NCBI RefSeq assembly: GCF_031127875.1
Contig: NZ_JARXIA010000011.1
Coordinates: forward strand, 124,001 to 188,000
Reading direction: 5' to 3'
Length of the DNA stretch: 64,000 nucleotides
From: Pelagicoccus sp. SDUM812005
GTDB taxonomy: Bacteria; Verrucomicrobiota; Verrucomicrobiia; Opitutales; Opitutaceae
This document shows, piece after piece, positions 54,092 through 62,732 of this stretch (within the stretch, counting starts at the first letter, position 1; each line of letters starts with the position of its first letter). Below the pieces are notes generated by a model. The model worked only from the letters and a program-made list of their open reading frames with translations, searched no databases and was not told where the DNA came from. A program made the position numbers and the translations under genes.

Positions 54092-56998
54092 ATGGATATC
54101 AAACGAATGAGTCAGCAATCTAAGGTATTGTCTTCGTGGAAGCTTGTCGGCTTCGCGACGCTTGGCTTAGCGGCGTCTTTGAACGCCCAGACGGAGGCTC
54201 CTGAAGAAGAAGAGGAAATTTTCGAACTTTCTCCCTTCCAAGTGGATGCGTCCAAGGACAGTGGCTATCGCGCCACCAACACAATCTCCGGTACTCGCTT
54301 GAATGCCGCGATCAAGGACATCTCGATGCCGATCGAGGTGATCACCGACCAATTTATCAAGGACACGGGCTCTACGGACCTGCGGCAGTCCTTGGCCTAC
54401 AGCGCGGGCATGATCATGTCCTCGCAGAACGACGCGGGTAAGGGCAACAGCTTCGGAACCATCGGTGGCGTGCACAACCCGGAGGGTGCGACCAGCAACA
54501 AGACGCAGACTTCCTACAAGGTGCGCGGCTTCATCACGGATGCGACCTTGCGCGACGGCTATCGCCGGCAGTTCGCGACGGACGCGGCCAACATCGGCCG
54601 TGTGGAAGTGATTCGCGGTCCTGCTGCCCTTTTGTACGGGATCGGCAACTTCGGTGGTATCGTGAACTACCTTCCAAAGCTGCCGACCGCTGACGAAACC
54701 CAGCACATCACGGTGAGCGTGGGCAACCAGAAGCACTACCGCGTGGTCTACGAAGCGGGCGACACGCTCGATAACGACATGAAGTTCGGCTATTACGTGA
54801 CAGCGGTGCACGAGCAAAACGGCAGCTACACCGAGCTCGCGGAAAACAATCGCCAGTTCATCTCCCCGATCTTCACCTTCCGCCCTACGGAGAAGACCGA
54901 GATCACGGTCGACTTGGAGTACGGCAAGGAAGACAAGAATGCGGTTGGCTTCCAGAGCGTGCGCGCTCGCGGCGACCTCTCCAGCGAGAACGTTGCGAAC
55001 CAGCAGGACCGTTTGGAGCGTGCCGGTTTCTTGCAATTCCCGGACAAGGAAATCCGCACCATGCGTTGGAGCGGACCGGATACCTTCCTGAACACCGAGT
55101 CGCACAACATTCGCTTGCAAGCCACGCACAGCTTTAGCGACAACCTGAATGTACTTCTTGGATACAACAGCTCGAAGGTCGAATTCGACTCCCGCGACGT
55201 ATCCGGTGGCGTGACGAACAACGTGGGTCCCGAAAACCTCCGCAACACGATCACCGTGATTCCAGCGAGCGTTGAGAACGGCGACGCGGAATTCATCTTC
55301 GGCGAAGTAACGGACGCGATCTTCCAAGGTTCTTGGAACGACAAGAACGAGATTATCGATCGCAACCAGATTCGCGCCGAACTTAACTACAACTTCGATC
55401 TCTTCCAGGATAGCGAACTCTTCGGTCTGCAAAACAGCTTCTTGCTCGGCCGCTCCGAGGAAAAGTCTGAAAAGTCGGTCTTCTCGCGGGGCACGATCCA
55501 GAACCAGTACTTCTATTGGGATCCAACCGATTCGTCCTACATGCGCTTCGGCGTGAACGGCGACGGTACTGCTGCGCCAGGCATGGAGGATGCCAGCTAC
55601 ATCAATGACCTCTCTTGGAACCAAGGAACCTACCTTGTCTATCAGGGCAGCTGGTTGAACGAGCGTCTCACCGCAGTAGCCGGCATGCGCCGCGACCGAA
55701 ACGATTTCCGCGGCATGGTGGAAGATTTCCGTCAGGACACCATCACCAACAACAACCCGGGGGCCAAGGAAAAGGACACTTCTCAGGCCGGTATCACCTT
55801 CAAGCTGACCAACAACATCTCCGTTTACGCCCTGAAGGCGGAAGGCATTATGCCTAACTTTGACGGCAACCGTGACGTCTACGGAAATGCGATGGACGCG
55901 GTCACGGCCGAGAGCGAGGAAGCTGGCATCAAGTTCGACATGCTGGACGGCAAGCTCAGCGGTACCATCAGCGCCTACCGTATCAAGCAAACGGGTACGC
56001 CAATCTTCTACTGGTGGGCGCCTTCGCCAGCCAAGGGGCGTTTCGATCGCGATGCGGCTATCGTGTACAACGTAGCTGACTTTAACCCAACGGTTGAAGC
56101 GGAGTGGCGCAATGGTTCCTTCACGGTGGCGAAGCCGCAGTGGGATGCTGCGGTCGATTCCGGCGCGGCTTACCAGATCGACGACACTTGGTACTTGAAC
56201 GCCTCTACCACGGAAGGCGCGGCGTACATGGATACGGTTTTCAACGCTTCCAAGACCACCAACCCTGGATGGCCAGGCTGGTTGTACGCTCAGGACGACA
56301 ATACCAACAACGCTACGCTCGACTTCGCTTCCGCTGAAGCGGGAGGATACGATGCTTACGTTAGCGGCGACCAAGAGTCTTCCGGTTGGGAAGCGCAGTT
56401 CAACTACGCGCCGACTGATAACATGCAGTTCGTACTGAACTACGCGCAGACCAAGCGTTCTGTGGTCAATGCAGGCGCCTTCGCCGAGTACCCATGGGGT
56501 GCAGGTGGCGTTGACAAGTGGGCTGTTTGGTACTTCCCAGATGGCGCGTGGGGACTTTCTGGATACTCGCTGGAAGACCAGTACCTGAATCCTGAGGATA
56601 CCTCCACTTGGCAGGGTCGTGGTTACGGCGCGGGCGAAAAGCAGGACGACACGCCTCGCCACTCGCTTAGCGGTTGGGGCAACTATCGCATCGACGATGG
56701 CGCTCTGGCAGGTTTCTCGTTCGGACTTGGCTTCCAGTACGAAAGCGAGCGCGAGTACTTCTCGGGCATCACGGACGGTTCCGGCCAGTTGGTCACGGAT
56801 ACGAACGGTCAACGCGTCGTGCTCGAGACGGATACGCGACTCAATATCGATGCGATGGCTAAATACGACTTCAAGCTCGGTGAACGAAATGCCCACCTGC
56901 AGCTCAATGTTTATAACGTGATGAACGATCAGCACGCGTACGGATACATCTACGCGAAACCAACTGAGTACCGACTCCAGTTCGGTATGGATCTCTAG
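54092..56998 (+). CDS. TonB-dependent outer-membrane receptor of the Opitutae type
   Basis: 968 residues. The signal peptide (KLVGFATLGLAASLNAQ) is followed by an acidic stretch and the pattern FELSPFQVDASKDSGYRATN, which I recognise as typical of the large family of receptors in Opitutae. Plug motifs are PIEVITDQFIKDTGSTD, TSYKVRGF and RVEVIRGPAALLYGIGNFG. The barrel ends RLQFGMDL. The start at 54092 opens on the signal region. It is divergent from a GH16 gene with a shared operator candidate, and a GPH transporter follows downstream, so a beta-glucan oligomer is the likely substrate. No SusD homologue is present. Confidence 0.94.
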   Translation: MDIKRMSQQSKVLSSWKLVGFATLGLAASLNAQTEAPEEEEEIFELSPFQVDASKDSGYRATNTISGTRLNAAIKDISMPIEVITDQFIKDTGSTDLRQSLAYSAGMIMSSQNDAGKGNSFGTIGGVHNPEGATSNKTQTSYKVRGFITDATLRDGYRRQFATDAANIGRVEVIRGPAALLYGIGNFGGIVNYLPKLPTADETQHITVSVGNQKHYRVVYEAGDTLDNDMKFGYYVTAVHEQNGSYTELAENNRQFISPIFTFRPTEKTEITVDLEYGKEDKNAVGFQSVRARGDLSSENVANQQDRLERAGFLQFPDKEIRTMRWSGPDTFLNTESHNIRLQATHSFSDNLNVLLGYNSSKVEFDSRDVSGGVTNNVGPENLRNTITVIPASVENGDAEFIFGEVTDAIFQGSWNDKNEIIDRNQIRAELNYNFDLFQDSELFGLQNSFLLGRSEEKSEKSVFSRGTIQNQYFYWDPTDSSYMRFGVNGDGTAAPGMEDASYINDLSWNQGTYLVYQGSWLNERLTAVAGMRRDRNDFRGMVEDFRQDTITNNNPGAKEKDTSQAGITFKLTNNISVYALKAEGIMPNFDGNRDVYGNAMDAVTAESEEAGIKFDMLDGKLSGTISAYRIKQTGTPIFYWWAPSPAKGRFDRDAAIVYNVADFNPTVEAEWRNGSFTVAKPQWDAAVDSGAAYQIDDTWYLNASTTEGAAYMDTVFNASKTTNPGWPGWLYAQDDNTNNATLDFASAEAGGYDAYVSGDQESSGWEAQFNYAPTDNMQFVLNYAQTKRSVVNAGAFAEYPWGAGGVDKWAVWYFPDGAWGLSGYSLEDQYLNPEDTSTWQGRGYGAGEKQDDTPRHSLSGWGNYRIDDGALAGFSFGLGFQYESEREYFSGITDGSGQLVTDTNGQRVVLETDTRLNIDAMAKYDFKLGERNAHLQLNVYNVMNDQHAYGYIYAKPTEYRLQFGMDL

Positions 56999-57012
56999 TC
57001 ATTTGGTAGTGG

Positions 57013-57060
57013 GAGCGACGCTGGCGTAGGTAACTGCGTTCTAGCGTCGCTCTTTTTTTT
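57013..57060 (+). terminator. Intrinsic terminator after the TonB receptor
   Basis: GAGCGACGCT / AGCGTCGCTC (57013-57022 and 57043-57052) with a partly structured loop is followed by eight T residues. It separates the receptor from the GPH transporter, which therefore has its own promoter or relies on read-through. Confidence 0.9.
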
Positions 57061-57212
57061 AGCTCGATTTCAACTCTGCCGCGCTTCCTCGGAAAATGGG
57101 AGGCAGGTGCATTTTGTTTTGTAACGAGGTGCGTCGTAAGCGACGAACCAATAGGGATGCCATCTTAGGTTTGGGCATCTGGGCGTATTGAAACGCTCAC
57201 TACGATTTTTCT

Positions 57213-58607
57213 ATGCCAAACGAAAACGAACGTCTTAGCGTCTCGGAGAAGCTTAGTTACGGATTAGGCGACACGGCCTCTAACTTCTTCTTCCAGACTT
57301 TTAATCTCTTTTTGCTGTATTACTACACCGATGTTTTCGGCATTGGTCCAGCCGCGGCTGGAAGCATCTTTTTGGCGGCTCGCGTGGTGGATATGTTTAG
57401 CGATCCGATCATGGGAGTGATTGCGGACCGAACGGAAACGCGCTGGGGGAAGTTTCGGCCTTACCTTTTATGGATGGCGATCCCGTATGGTCTCATTGGA
57501 TACTTGATGTTCGTGGTGCCGGATATCAGCGAAAGCGGGAAGCTTGTCTACGCATACGTGACCTATATCGCCATGATGCTTGCCTACACGGCTATTAACA
57601 TTCCTTACTCCGCCTTGTTGGGGGTCATTTCGCCCTCGTCCACGGAGCGGACCTTGGTTTCGAGCTACCGCTTCTTCGGGGCATTCGCCGGTGGGCTGCT
57701 GATCTCCATGTTCGTGCGTCCGCTGGTTTATTCGATCGGGGGCGAGGACAACGAGGCCTTTGGCTTCCAGATGACGATGGCCATCTTTGCGGCGGTTTCG
57801 GTGCTCATGTTCTTCGTGACCTTCAAGGGCACCAAGGAGCGGGTTCAGCCTCCGGTGGGGCAGAAGAACAACCTGGGCGAGGATTTGAGCGCACTGGTGA
57901 AGAACCGCGCCTGGCTGGTCTTGTTTTTCGTAGCGGTGTTTACGTTGGCCAACGTGGCAGCTCGCGGAGCGGCGACGGTGTATTATTTCAAGTACTACGT
58001 GGGCGCCTCGGACGCCCCGATGTTTTTGATTTTCGACCAGACGAGTATCATCATGACCTCGGGTATGTTGGGCTTGATTGCGGGCGTTTGGCTTTCCAAG
58101 CCTTTGGCGGCCCGTTTCGAGAAGCGGTCCATCATGATCTGGTTCTCTTTGCTCAACGCGGCTTGTATGGCCTTGTTCTTTATCGTTCCGCCGGACCTGT
58201 TTTGGCTGATGTTCGCATTGAGCGTCTTGGGCGGCTTCCTTGCCGGCCCGACGGTTCCGTTGGTTTGGTCGATGTACGCGGACGTGGCGGATTACGGCGA
58301 GTGGAGGTGGGGAAGGCGGTCCACGGGGCTCGTGTTCTCGGCTGCCTTGTTCGCCCAGAAGATGGGCTTGGCGATCGGCGGCGCGATGGCGGGTTGGTAT
58401 TTGGGTCTTGTCGGTTTCGAGGCGGGCGCGGACCAGGGTCCGGATGCCTTGATGGGGATCCGTATCCTTTTCACGCTCTTCCCCGCGGGCTTGGCGATGG
58501 CTGCCATCGTGGCCTTGTTGTTTTATCCGCTGAAGACGGCGTTGCTGACTCAGATCGAGTCTGAGCTGGGAGCGCGTCGCGAGCAGGCTTCGGGAGGGGA
58601 GGCGTAG
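57213..58607 (+). CDS. GPH-family sugar:cation symporter
   Basis: 464 residues with about 12 membrane helices. The N terminus LSVSEKLSYGLGDTASNFFF is the hallmark of the glycoside-pentoside-hexuronide family. The conserved RVVDMFSDPIMGVIADRT motif, RWGKFRPYLLW and PYSALLGVISP also fit. It imports oligosaccharides or glycosides across the inner membrane with a cation. The glycosidase gene follows two bases later. Its neighbourhood points to beta-glucan oligomers. Confidence 0.95.
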   Translation: MPNENERLSVSEKLSYGLGDTASNFFFQTFNLFLLYYYTDVFGIGPAAAGSIFLAARVVDMFSDPIMGVIADRTETRWGKFRPYLLWMAIPYGLIGYLMFVVPDISESGKLVYAYVTYIAMMLAYTAINIPYSALLGVISPSSTERTLVSSYRFFGAFAGGLLISMFVRPLVYSIGGEDNEAFGFQMTMAIFAAVSVLMFFVTFKGTKERVQPPVGQKNNLGEDLSALVKNRAWLVLFFVAVFTLANVAARGAATVYYFKYYVGASDAPMFLIFDQTSIIMTSGMLGLIAGVWLSKPLAARFEKRSIMIWFSLLNAACMALFFIVPPDLFWLMFALSVLGGFLAGPTVPLVWSMYADVADYGEWRWGRRSTGLVFSAALFAQKMGLAIGGAMAGWYLGLVGFEAGADQGPDALMGIRILFTLFPAGLAMAAIVALLFYPLKTALLTQIESELGARREQASGGEA

Positions 58608-58609
58608 GG

Positions 58610-59845
58610 ATGTCCTTGATCGGTAGCGATAGGCCAGCTCGCGTGGAGGTCCGAAAGACGGAAAGCGGGTATTCGCTTTTTCGAGACGGGGTTCCGTTTT
58701 TCGTCAAGGGGGCGGCCGGGTACGAACATGTGCGGGAGTTGTCGGAAGCGGGGGGCAATTCCTTGCGTACTTGGGGAATGGACCAAACGGAGAAGGCATT
58801 GCCGGAGATCCGTCGCTACGGGCTCTCCTTGTGCGCCGGGCTTTGGATGGTTCCGCCGCGTCAAGGATTCGACTATTCGGATGCCGCGGCCCGTTCGGCT
58901 CAACTGGAGGAGATCAAGAAGCAAGTGCTGTGGCTCGCCTCGGAGCCGTCGCTGTTGGTCTGGGGGGTTGGCAATGAGTTGGAATTGGGCGTCTCGAAGG
59001 TGAGTCCGGAGGTTTGGAAGGCGGTCGAGGAGGTGGCGTCTTTCATTAAGGAAGTAGATCCTTTGCGTCCGGTGATGACGGTGCTGGCTTCGGTGGACGA
59101 GGCGGCGCTGCAGTGTATCGAGGCGTTGTGTCCATCGGTCGATTTTGTCAGTTTTAATTCCTATGGGGACCTGGAGCTGGTGCAGTCCAAGTTGGATACC
59201 ATCGGCTGGACGCGTCCGTATTTGGTCACGGAGTGGGGGGCCAATGGGCATTGGGAAGTGCGTCAGACCGCCTGGGGAGCGGAGATTGAGCCGACTTCGA
59301 CTGAAAAGGCGGCGCAGGTGCGGCGTCGGTATCAGCGGCTGAACGGTAGCCACGGTCAATGTCTCGGCAGCTATATTTTTCTTTGGGGAAACAAGCAGGA
59401 GCGGACGCCGACCTGGTACGGGCTTTTCGACCAGGAAGGTCGAGCCACGGAATCGGTGGATGCCATTTCGTCGCTTTGGTCGCTGAAGGGAGAAGCGGGG
59501 GCGTGTCCGCAGATCTCCAGTTTGCGCCTCGCCTCGAAGGAGGTGACTGAGAGCGTGACGGTGAAGGCGGGGGATTGGGTCGAGGCGGAGTGCGAGCTTG
59601 CTCGAGGTCGGTTCGTATCCGAGTCGGCGAGGTGGTCGATCGCCTGCGAAAGCGAAGACAAGAAGATGGGGGGCGATCGCGAAGCGGTTTCGGAGGAAAT
59701 CGAGACCCGGTTCGAGGAGCTCGGCGAGGGCCGAGTGTGTTTCGCTGCTCCGCTTGCCGGCGGTTGCTACCGTTTGTATGTGGAGCTGCGCTCGGGCGAT
59801 CGTTGGGTTGCGACGGCGAATTTCCCCTTCTGGGTGGAGGGTTAG
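58610..59845 (+). CDS. Cytoplasmic TIM-barrel glycoside hydrolase
   Basis: 411 residues without a signal peptide, so the enzyme acts on imported oligosaccharides. The fold is a GH2/GH5-clan TIM barrel: KGAAGYEHVRELSEAGGNSLRTWG, then WGVGNELELG with acid/base E123, VSFNSYGD and the nucleophile in LVTEWGANGHW at E208. A small beta domain ends it (about 310-411). In a laminarin-type locus a beta-1,3-glucanase or beta-glucosidase activity is likely, and the GH158 family (described from Victivallis) is one candidate. The family cannot be fixed by eye. It starts two bases after the symporter stop, as a bicistronic unit. Confidence 0.88.
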   Translation: MSLIGSDRPARVEVRKTESGYSLFRDGVPFFVKGAAGYEHVRELSEAGGNSLRTWGMDQTEKALPEIRRYGLSLCAGLWMVPPRQGFDYSDAAARSAQLEEIKKQVLWLASEPSLLVWGVGNELELGVSKVSPEVWKAVEEVASFIKEVDPLRPVMTVLASVDEAALQCIEALCPSVDFVSFNSYGDLELVQSKLDTIGWTRPYLVTEWGANGHWEVRQTAWGAEIEPTSTEKAAQVRRRYQRLNGSHGQCLGSYIFLWGNKQERTPTWYGLFDQEGRATESVDAISSLWSLKGEAGACPQISSLRLASKEVTESVTVKAGDWVEAECELARGRFVSESARWSIACESEDKKMGGDREAVSEEIETRFEELGEGRVCFAAPLAGGCYRLYVELRSGDRWVATANFPFWVEG

Positions 59846-59938
59846 ATCCTTTTTCCCAGGTTCTTCGCAGGCTTTTGTGTTTGGGGAGGGCAAGCCGACC
59901 TTTCGGCGGGGCGACTTGCGGGAAGGTTTCTGAAGGCT

Positions 59939-60760
59939 TTACTGCTTTTGGTAAACGCGGACGTAGTCGACCTCCATGCGTTGGGGGAAGCGATCTTCGT
60001 CGATGCCCTTGGCGGCTCCCCAAAGCCCTCCCACGGCTACGTTGAGCAGCAGGTAGTAGTCGCGTTGGTAGGGCCAGGATTCCCAGCCTTTTCCTTCGTT
60101 CTGGAAGGTGAAGAAGAGTTCGCCGTCGACGAAGGCCTTTACCTCCGTTTCGTCCCACTCGAGGGAGTAGGTGTGGAAGGCTTCGGTCGCGTCAGGCACT
60201 GAAACGGTGGCCGTCTTCTGGGTGCCGGCTTGCCATTGGTACGCTTTGGAGTGGGCGGACGCATGGACGGTGCCGACTTCGTAGCCTACGTGCTCCATGA
60301 TATCGAGTTCGCCAACGTCGGGCCACTTGCCGGATCCGAGGTTCCAGTCGACCGGGAGCATCCAGATGGCGGGCCAGGTGCCGCGTCCTTCGGGGAGACG
60401 AGCTCTGATTTCGAAGCGTCCGTAGGTCCAGCTTTGCGTCTCGCGGGTCACCAAGCGGGCGGAGGTGTAGTCGGAACCTTCATGGTTTTCCTTGTGGGCT
60501 TCGATGATGAGGATGCCGTCTTCGACGCGGGCGTTTTTGGCTTCCGCCTCGGTGTAGTACTGCAGCTCCTTGTTTCCCCAGCCGTGGCCGCCCACGTCGT
60601 AAGTCCACTTTTGGGAGTCGGGGAGGCCGTCGGTCTCGAATTCGTCGGACCAAACCAAGGTCCAGTCTTCCTCGCTCGCTGTGCAACCAGTCATGGCGCT
60701 TGCCGCGCAAAGGAGTAGAAGGCCGTTCGGCAGCCATTGGGATACGGGGTGTTTTTTCAT
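59939..60760 (-). CDS. GH16 beta-glucanase, lipoprotein
   Basis: 273 residues. A lipoprotein signal ends at the lipobox SAMTGC (C26), so the enzyme is attached to the outer or inner membrane. The GH16 domain is complete, with the catalytic motif GELDIMEHVG (glutamates 151 and 156), WTYGRFEIRARLPEGRG, GTWPAIWMLP and the C-terminal VDYVRVYQKQ. It is the single-domain counterpart of the larger GH16 at 52048 and is likely laminarinase-like. A TGCA-N6-TGCA operator candidate lies 13 bases upstream of its start. It is convergent with the glycosidase. Confidence 0.95.
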   Translation of the reverse strand: MKKHPVSQWLPNGLLLLCAASAMTGCTASEEDWTLVWSDEFETDGLPDSQKWTYDVGGHGWGNKELQYYTEAEAKNARVEDGILIIEAHKENHEGSDYTSARLVTRETQSWTYGRFEIRARLPEGRGTWPAIWMLPVDWNLGSGKWPDVGELDIMEHVGYEVGTVHASAHSKAYQWQAGTQKTATVSVPDATEAFHTYSLEWDETEVKAFVDGELFFTFQNEGKGWESWPYQRDYYLLLNVAVGGLWGAAKGIDEDRFPQRMEVDYVRVYQKQ

Positions 60761-60772
60761 TGCTTATTAAGG

Positions 60773-60786
60773 TGCAAAAGAATGCA
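60773..60786. promoter_or_regulatory. Candidate operator TGCA-N6-TGCA upstream of the GH16 lipoprotein
   Basis: TGCA at 60773-60776 and 60783-60786 separated by AAAGAA. It is 13 bases before the GH16 start on the minus strand and 45 bases after the stop of the LacI-type gene. Confidence 0.65.
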
Positions 60787-60830
60787 ACTAAAACAAGCAA
60801 AAAACGAATTAGCCCGAGTTCGGAGGCGCC

Positions 60831-61886
60831 TTAGTTGCGGGGAGGTCCGGAGGTTTCGCCGGCAACGAATTCGCCTGAGACCTGCACGTTGCGCCGGCTG
60901 GTGTTGGGGTGGTCGATCTTGCGGATGAGGGAGCTCACGGCGGAAATTCCGATATCGCGAAAGGGGATGCGCACGGAGGTGAGCAGCTTTTTCCCGGGAG
61001 GCGGGGTCAGGCCGTCGAAGCCGGTGATGGAGCAATCTTCCGGGACCGAGACGCCGAGCTTTTCGAAGGATTCCTGCAAGTGGTAGGCTTGGTGGTCGGC
61101 GGCGCAGACCCAAGCGGTGACGCCTTTGGTACGGGTGTATTCTGCGGCGAGCCGGTCCAGCTCGTCGAGCGGGAGCTGTTCTTCGAGTCGCAGGTTGAGG
61201 ATGATTTCCGGATCGAGATCCAGTCCGAAGCGATAGAGGTTTTCGACGTAGGCGCCGAGGCGCCGCTCCACCCAAGGGGTGTTGACGGCGTACTTCCAGC
61301 TGAGGAAACCGATGCGTTTGTGTCCCAGCTGCGCGAGGTGTTGCATGATGCGGGAAACGCCGCGGATTTGGTCTGGATGGATGCAGTCGACCTCGCAGTC
61401 GTCGTAGTCTTCCAGGACGGAAACGGTGGGGAACTTGGCCATGATATTGGACACGGCCTCTTCCTTGAGCGGGTAGATGATGATGGCCCCTTTCCAGTCG
61501 AGGCAGCTGACGCCTTTGATGATTTGGCGAGCGCGGGGCTGGGGGAGGAACTCTTGGGGGTCGACGTAGAAGACTTCGACCTCGAGCTTTTCGATGGCGG
61601 CTTTTTCGGTGATGCCGGTGAGCAGCGCCTCAGCTGTCTTGATGTCGATTTTTGAGCGTTGGGCCTCGCTGATGCCCACGATGACGGCGAGCTTCTTGCG
61701 TCCCTGCAGTTTGACGTTGTTGCCGCCGCGTTGGGCCGAGTAGGAGTAGCCCATTTCGGCGGCTAGCCGGAAGACCTTGGCCCGTGTCTCCGGATTGATT
61801 TTAGGGTGGTTGGTGAAGCAGCGGGAGACGGTGGTGCGGGAAAGGTTGAGCTGGTCCGCGATGTACTTTTGGTTCAGTTTGGCCAT
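60831..61886 (-). CDS. LacI-family transcriptional regulator
   Basis: 351 residues. The N-terminal helix-turn-helix is YIADQLNLSRTTVSRCFTN, followed by the hinge region of LacI proteins and a periplasmic-binding-protein-like sensor domain (VIVGISEAQ, VSVLEDYDDCEVD, ITGFDGLTPPPG). It is the only transcription factor in the glucanase locus. A TGCA-N6-TGCA site lies 83 bases upstream of its start, so it probably represses itself and the GH16 genes. The inducer would be an imported oligosaccharide. The start at 61886 gives the standard N terminus; an earlier ATG at 61913 is less likely. Confidence 0.94.
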   Translation of the reverse strand: MAKLNQKYIADQLNLSRTTVSRCFTNHPKINPETRAKVFRLAAEMGYSYSAQRGGNNVKLQGRKKLAVIVGISEAQRSKIDIKTAEALLTGITEKAAIEKLEVEVFYVDPQEFLPQPRARQIIKGVSCLDWKGAIIIYPLKEEAVSNIMAKFPTVSVLEDYDDCEVDCIHPDQIRGVSRIMQHLAQLGHKRIGFLSWKYAVNTPWVERRLGAYVENLYRFGLDLDPEIILNLRLEEQLPLDELDRLAAEYTRTKGVTAWVCAADHQAYHLQESFEKLGVSVPEDCSITGFDGLTPPPGKKLLTSVRIPFRDIGISAVSSLIRKIDHPNTSRRNVQVSGEFVAGETSGPPRN

Positions 61887-61968
61887 GGTGGGAAGAGGTG
61901 GACGTTTTGGCACTTGCCAGGGGTGTTAAGCCTCAATAAAAAAGGGAGCTCCGGTATTCTTTGTTAGA

Positions 61969-61982
61969 TGCAATTTGATGCA
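61969..61982. promoter_or_regulatory. Candidate operator TGCA-N6-TGCA upstream of the LacI-type gene
   Basis: TGCA at 61969-61972 and 61979-61982 separated by ATTTGA, with the same 14-bp layout as the sites at 53886 and 60773. It lies 83 bases upstream of the regulator start, consistent with autoregulation. Confidence 0.6.
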
Positions 61983-62006
61983 ATCCAAAAGGGGGCTCCG
62001 CTGTTT

Positions 62007-62681
62007 TTAGGCTTTGGCCAGCTGGATGCTTTCGCGAACGGCGGCAGCGGTGTCGGGGGCGCAGAGCGCGTCGGATACGGTTACGAACCTCGAAGCGCCG
62101 GCTGCGATGACTTGCGGGATGTTGCTGCGGTTGATCCCTCCGATGCAGAAGAAGGGCAGGCTCGGTTTTTGGGCTGCGACGAATTTGATCAATTCGAGCC
62201 CGACGGGGACGTAGGTGGGTTTGGTTTGGGTGGCGAAGATGGGGCCGACTGCGAAGTAGTTGAGGACTCCGTCGGGCAGGTTCATGGCGGCCGTCGCTTG
62301 CTCGGGGGAGTGAGTGGAAAGGCCGAGCAGGCGATCGGGGCCGAGGCGGTCGCGAGCTGCCTCCGGGGAGAGGTCGTCCTGTCCTACGTGCAGACCGAGG
62401 CCGGGGTAGCGCAGGGCGAGGTCGATATCGTCGTTGATGATGAGGTGAGGTTGCGGGGCGGAGCTGTTTGAGCGATGCGCGACGATTTGCTCGGTGAGTT
62501 GGTAGCGTTCGGCCTCGGTCGAGCCCTTGGCGCGAATTTGTACGATGCTGGCTCCTCCGGAGACGAGGGCTTGGTATTTGGCGGTCCAGCTTTCGGGGGC
62601 GACGTAGCCGGTGTCGAGGATGCCGTAGTAGGTCGAGTTGGCGAGGGAGGTGTTCATTGATTCAAGGAAGGGCTGGATCAT
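62007..62681 (-). CDS. thiE: Thiamine phosphate synthase family protein
   Basis: 224 residues. It joins the thiazole and pyrimidine phosphates into thiamine phosphate. Motifs of the family are VQIRAKGSTEAERY, LIINDDIDLAL, GLHVGQDDLSPEAAR, the GLSTHSPEQA segment, VGPIFATQTK and the phosphate-binding FCIGGINRSN. Length and order fit, although TenI-like homologues without synthase activity look similar. No other thiamine genes are adjacent. The start could be the internal ATG at 62657 if the first eight residues are not used. Confidence 0.88.
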   Translation of the reverse strand: MIQPFLESMNTSLANSTYYGILDTGYVAPESWTAKYQALVSGGASIVQIRAKGSTEAERYQLTEQIVAHRSNSSAPQPHLIINDDIDLALRYPGLGLHVGQDDLSPEAARDRLGPDRLLGLSTHSPEQATAAMNLPDGVLNYFAVGPIFATQTKPTYVPVGLELIKFVAAQKPSLPFFCIGGINRSNIPQVIAAGASRFVTVSDALCAPDTAAAVRESIQLAKA

Positions 62682-62732
62682 TCTGCTTTTCTAGCGTCAG
62701 TCGAGCGGCTAAGGGATCAGTCTGTGCTTGGA

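Noticed and set aside
54167-56935. 922-codon open frame opposite the TonB receptor on the minus strand
   Set aside because: Same cause: an antisense frame of a biased gene, with no recognisable domain, while the receptor has all plug and barrel motifs.
57100-57125. A fourth operator of the TGCA-N6-TGCA type upstream of the symporter
   Set aside because: Only one TGCA is present there; the second half at the correct spacing is TTTG. I list it as a half-site at best.
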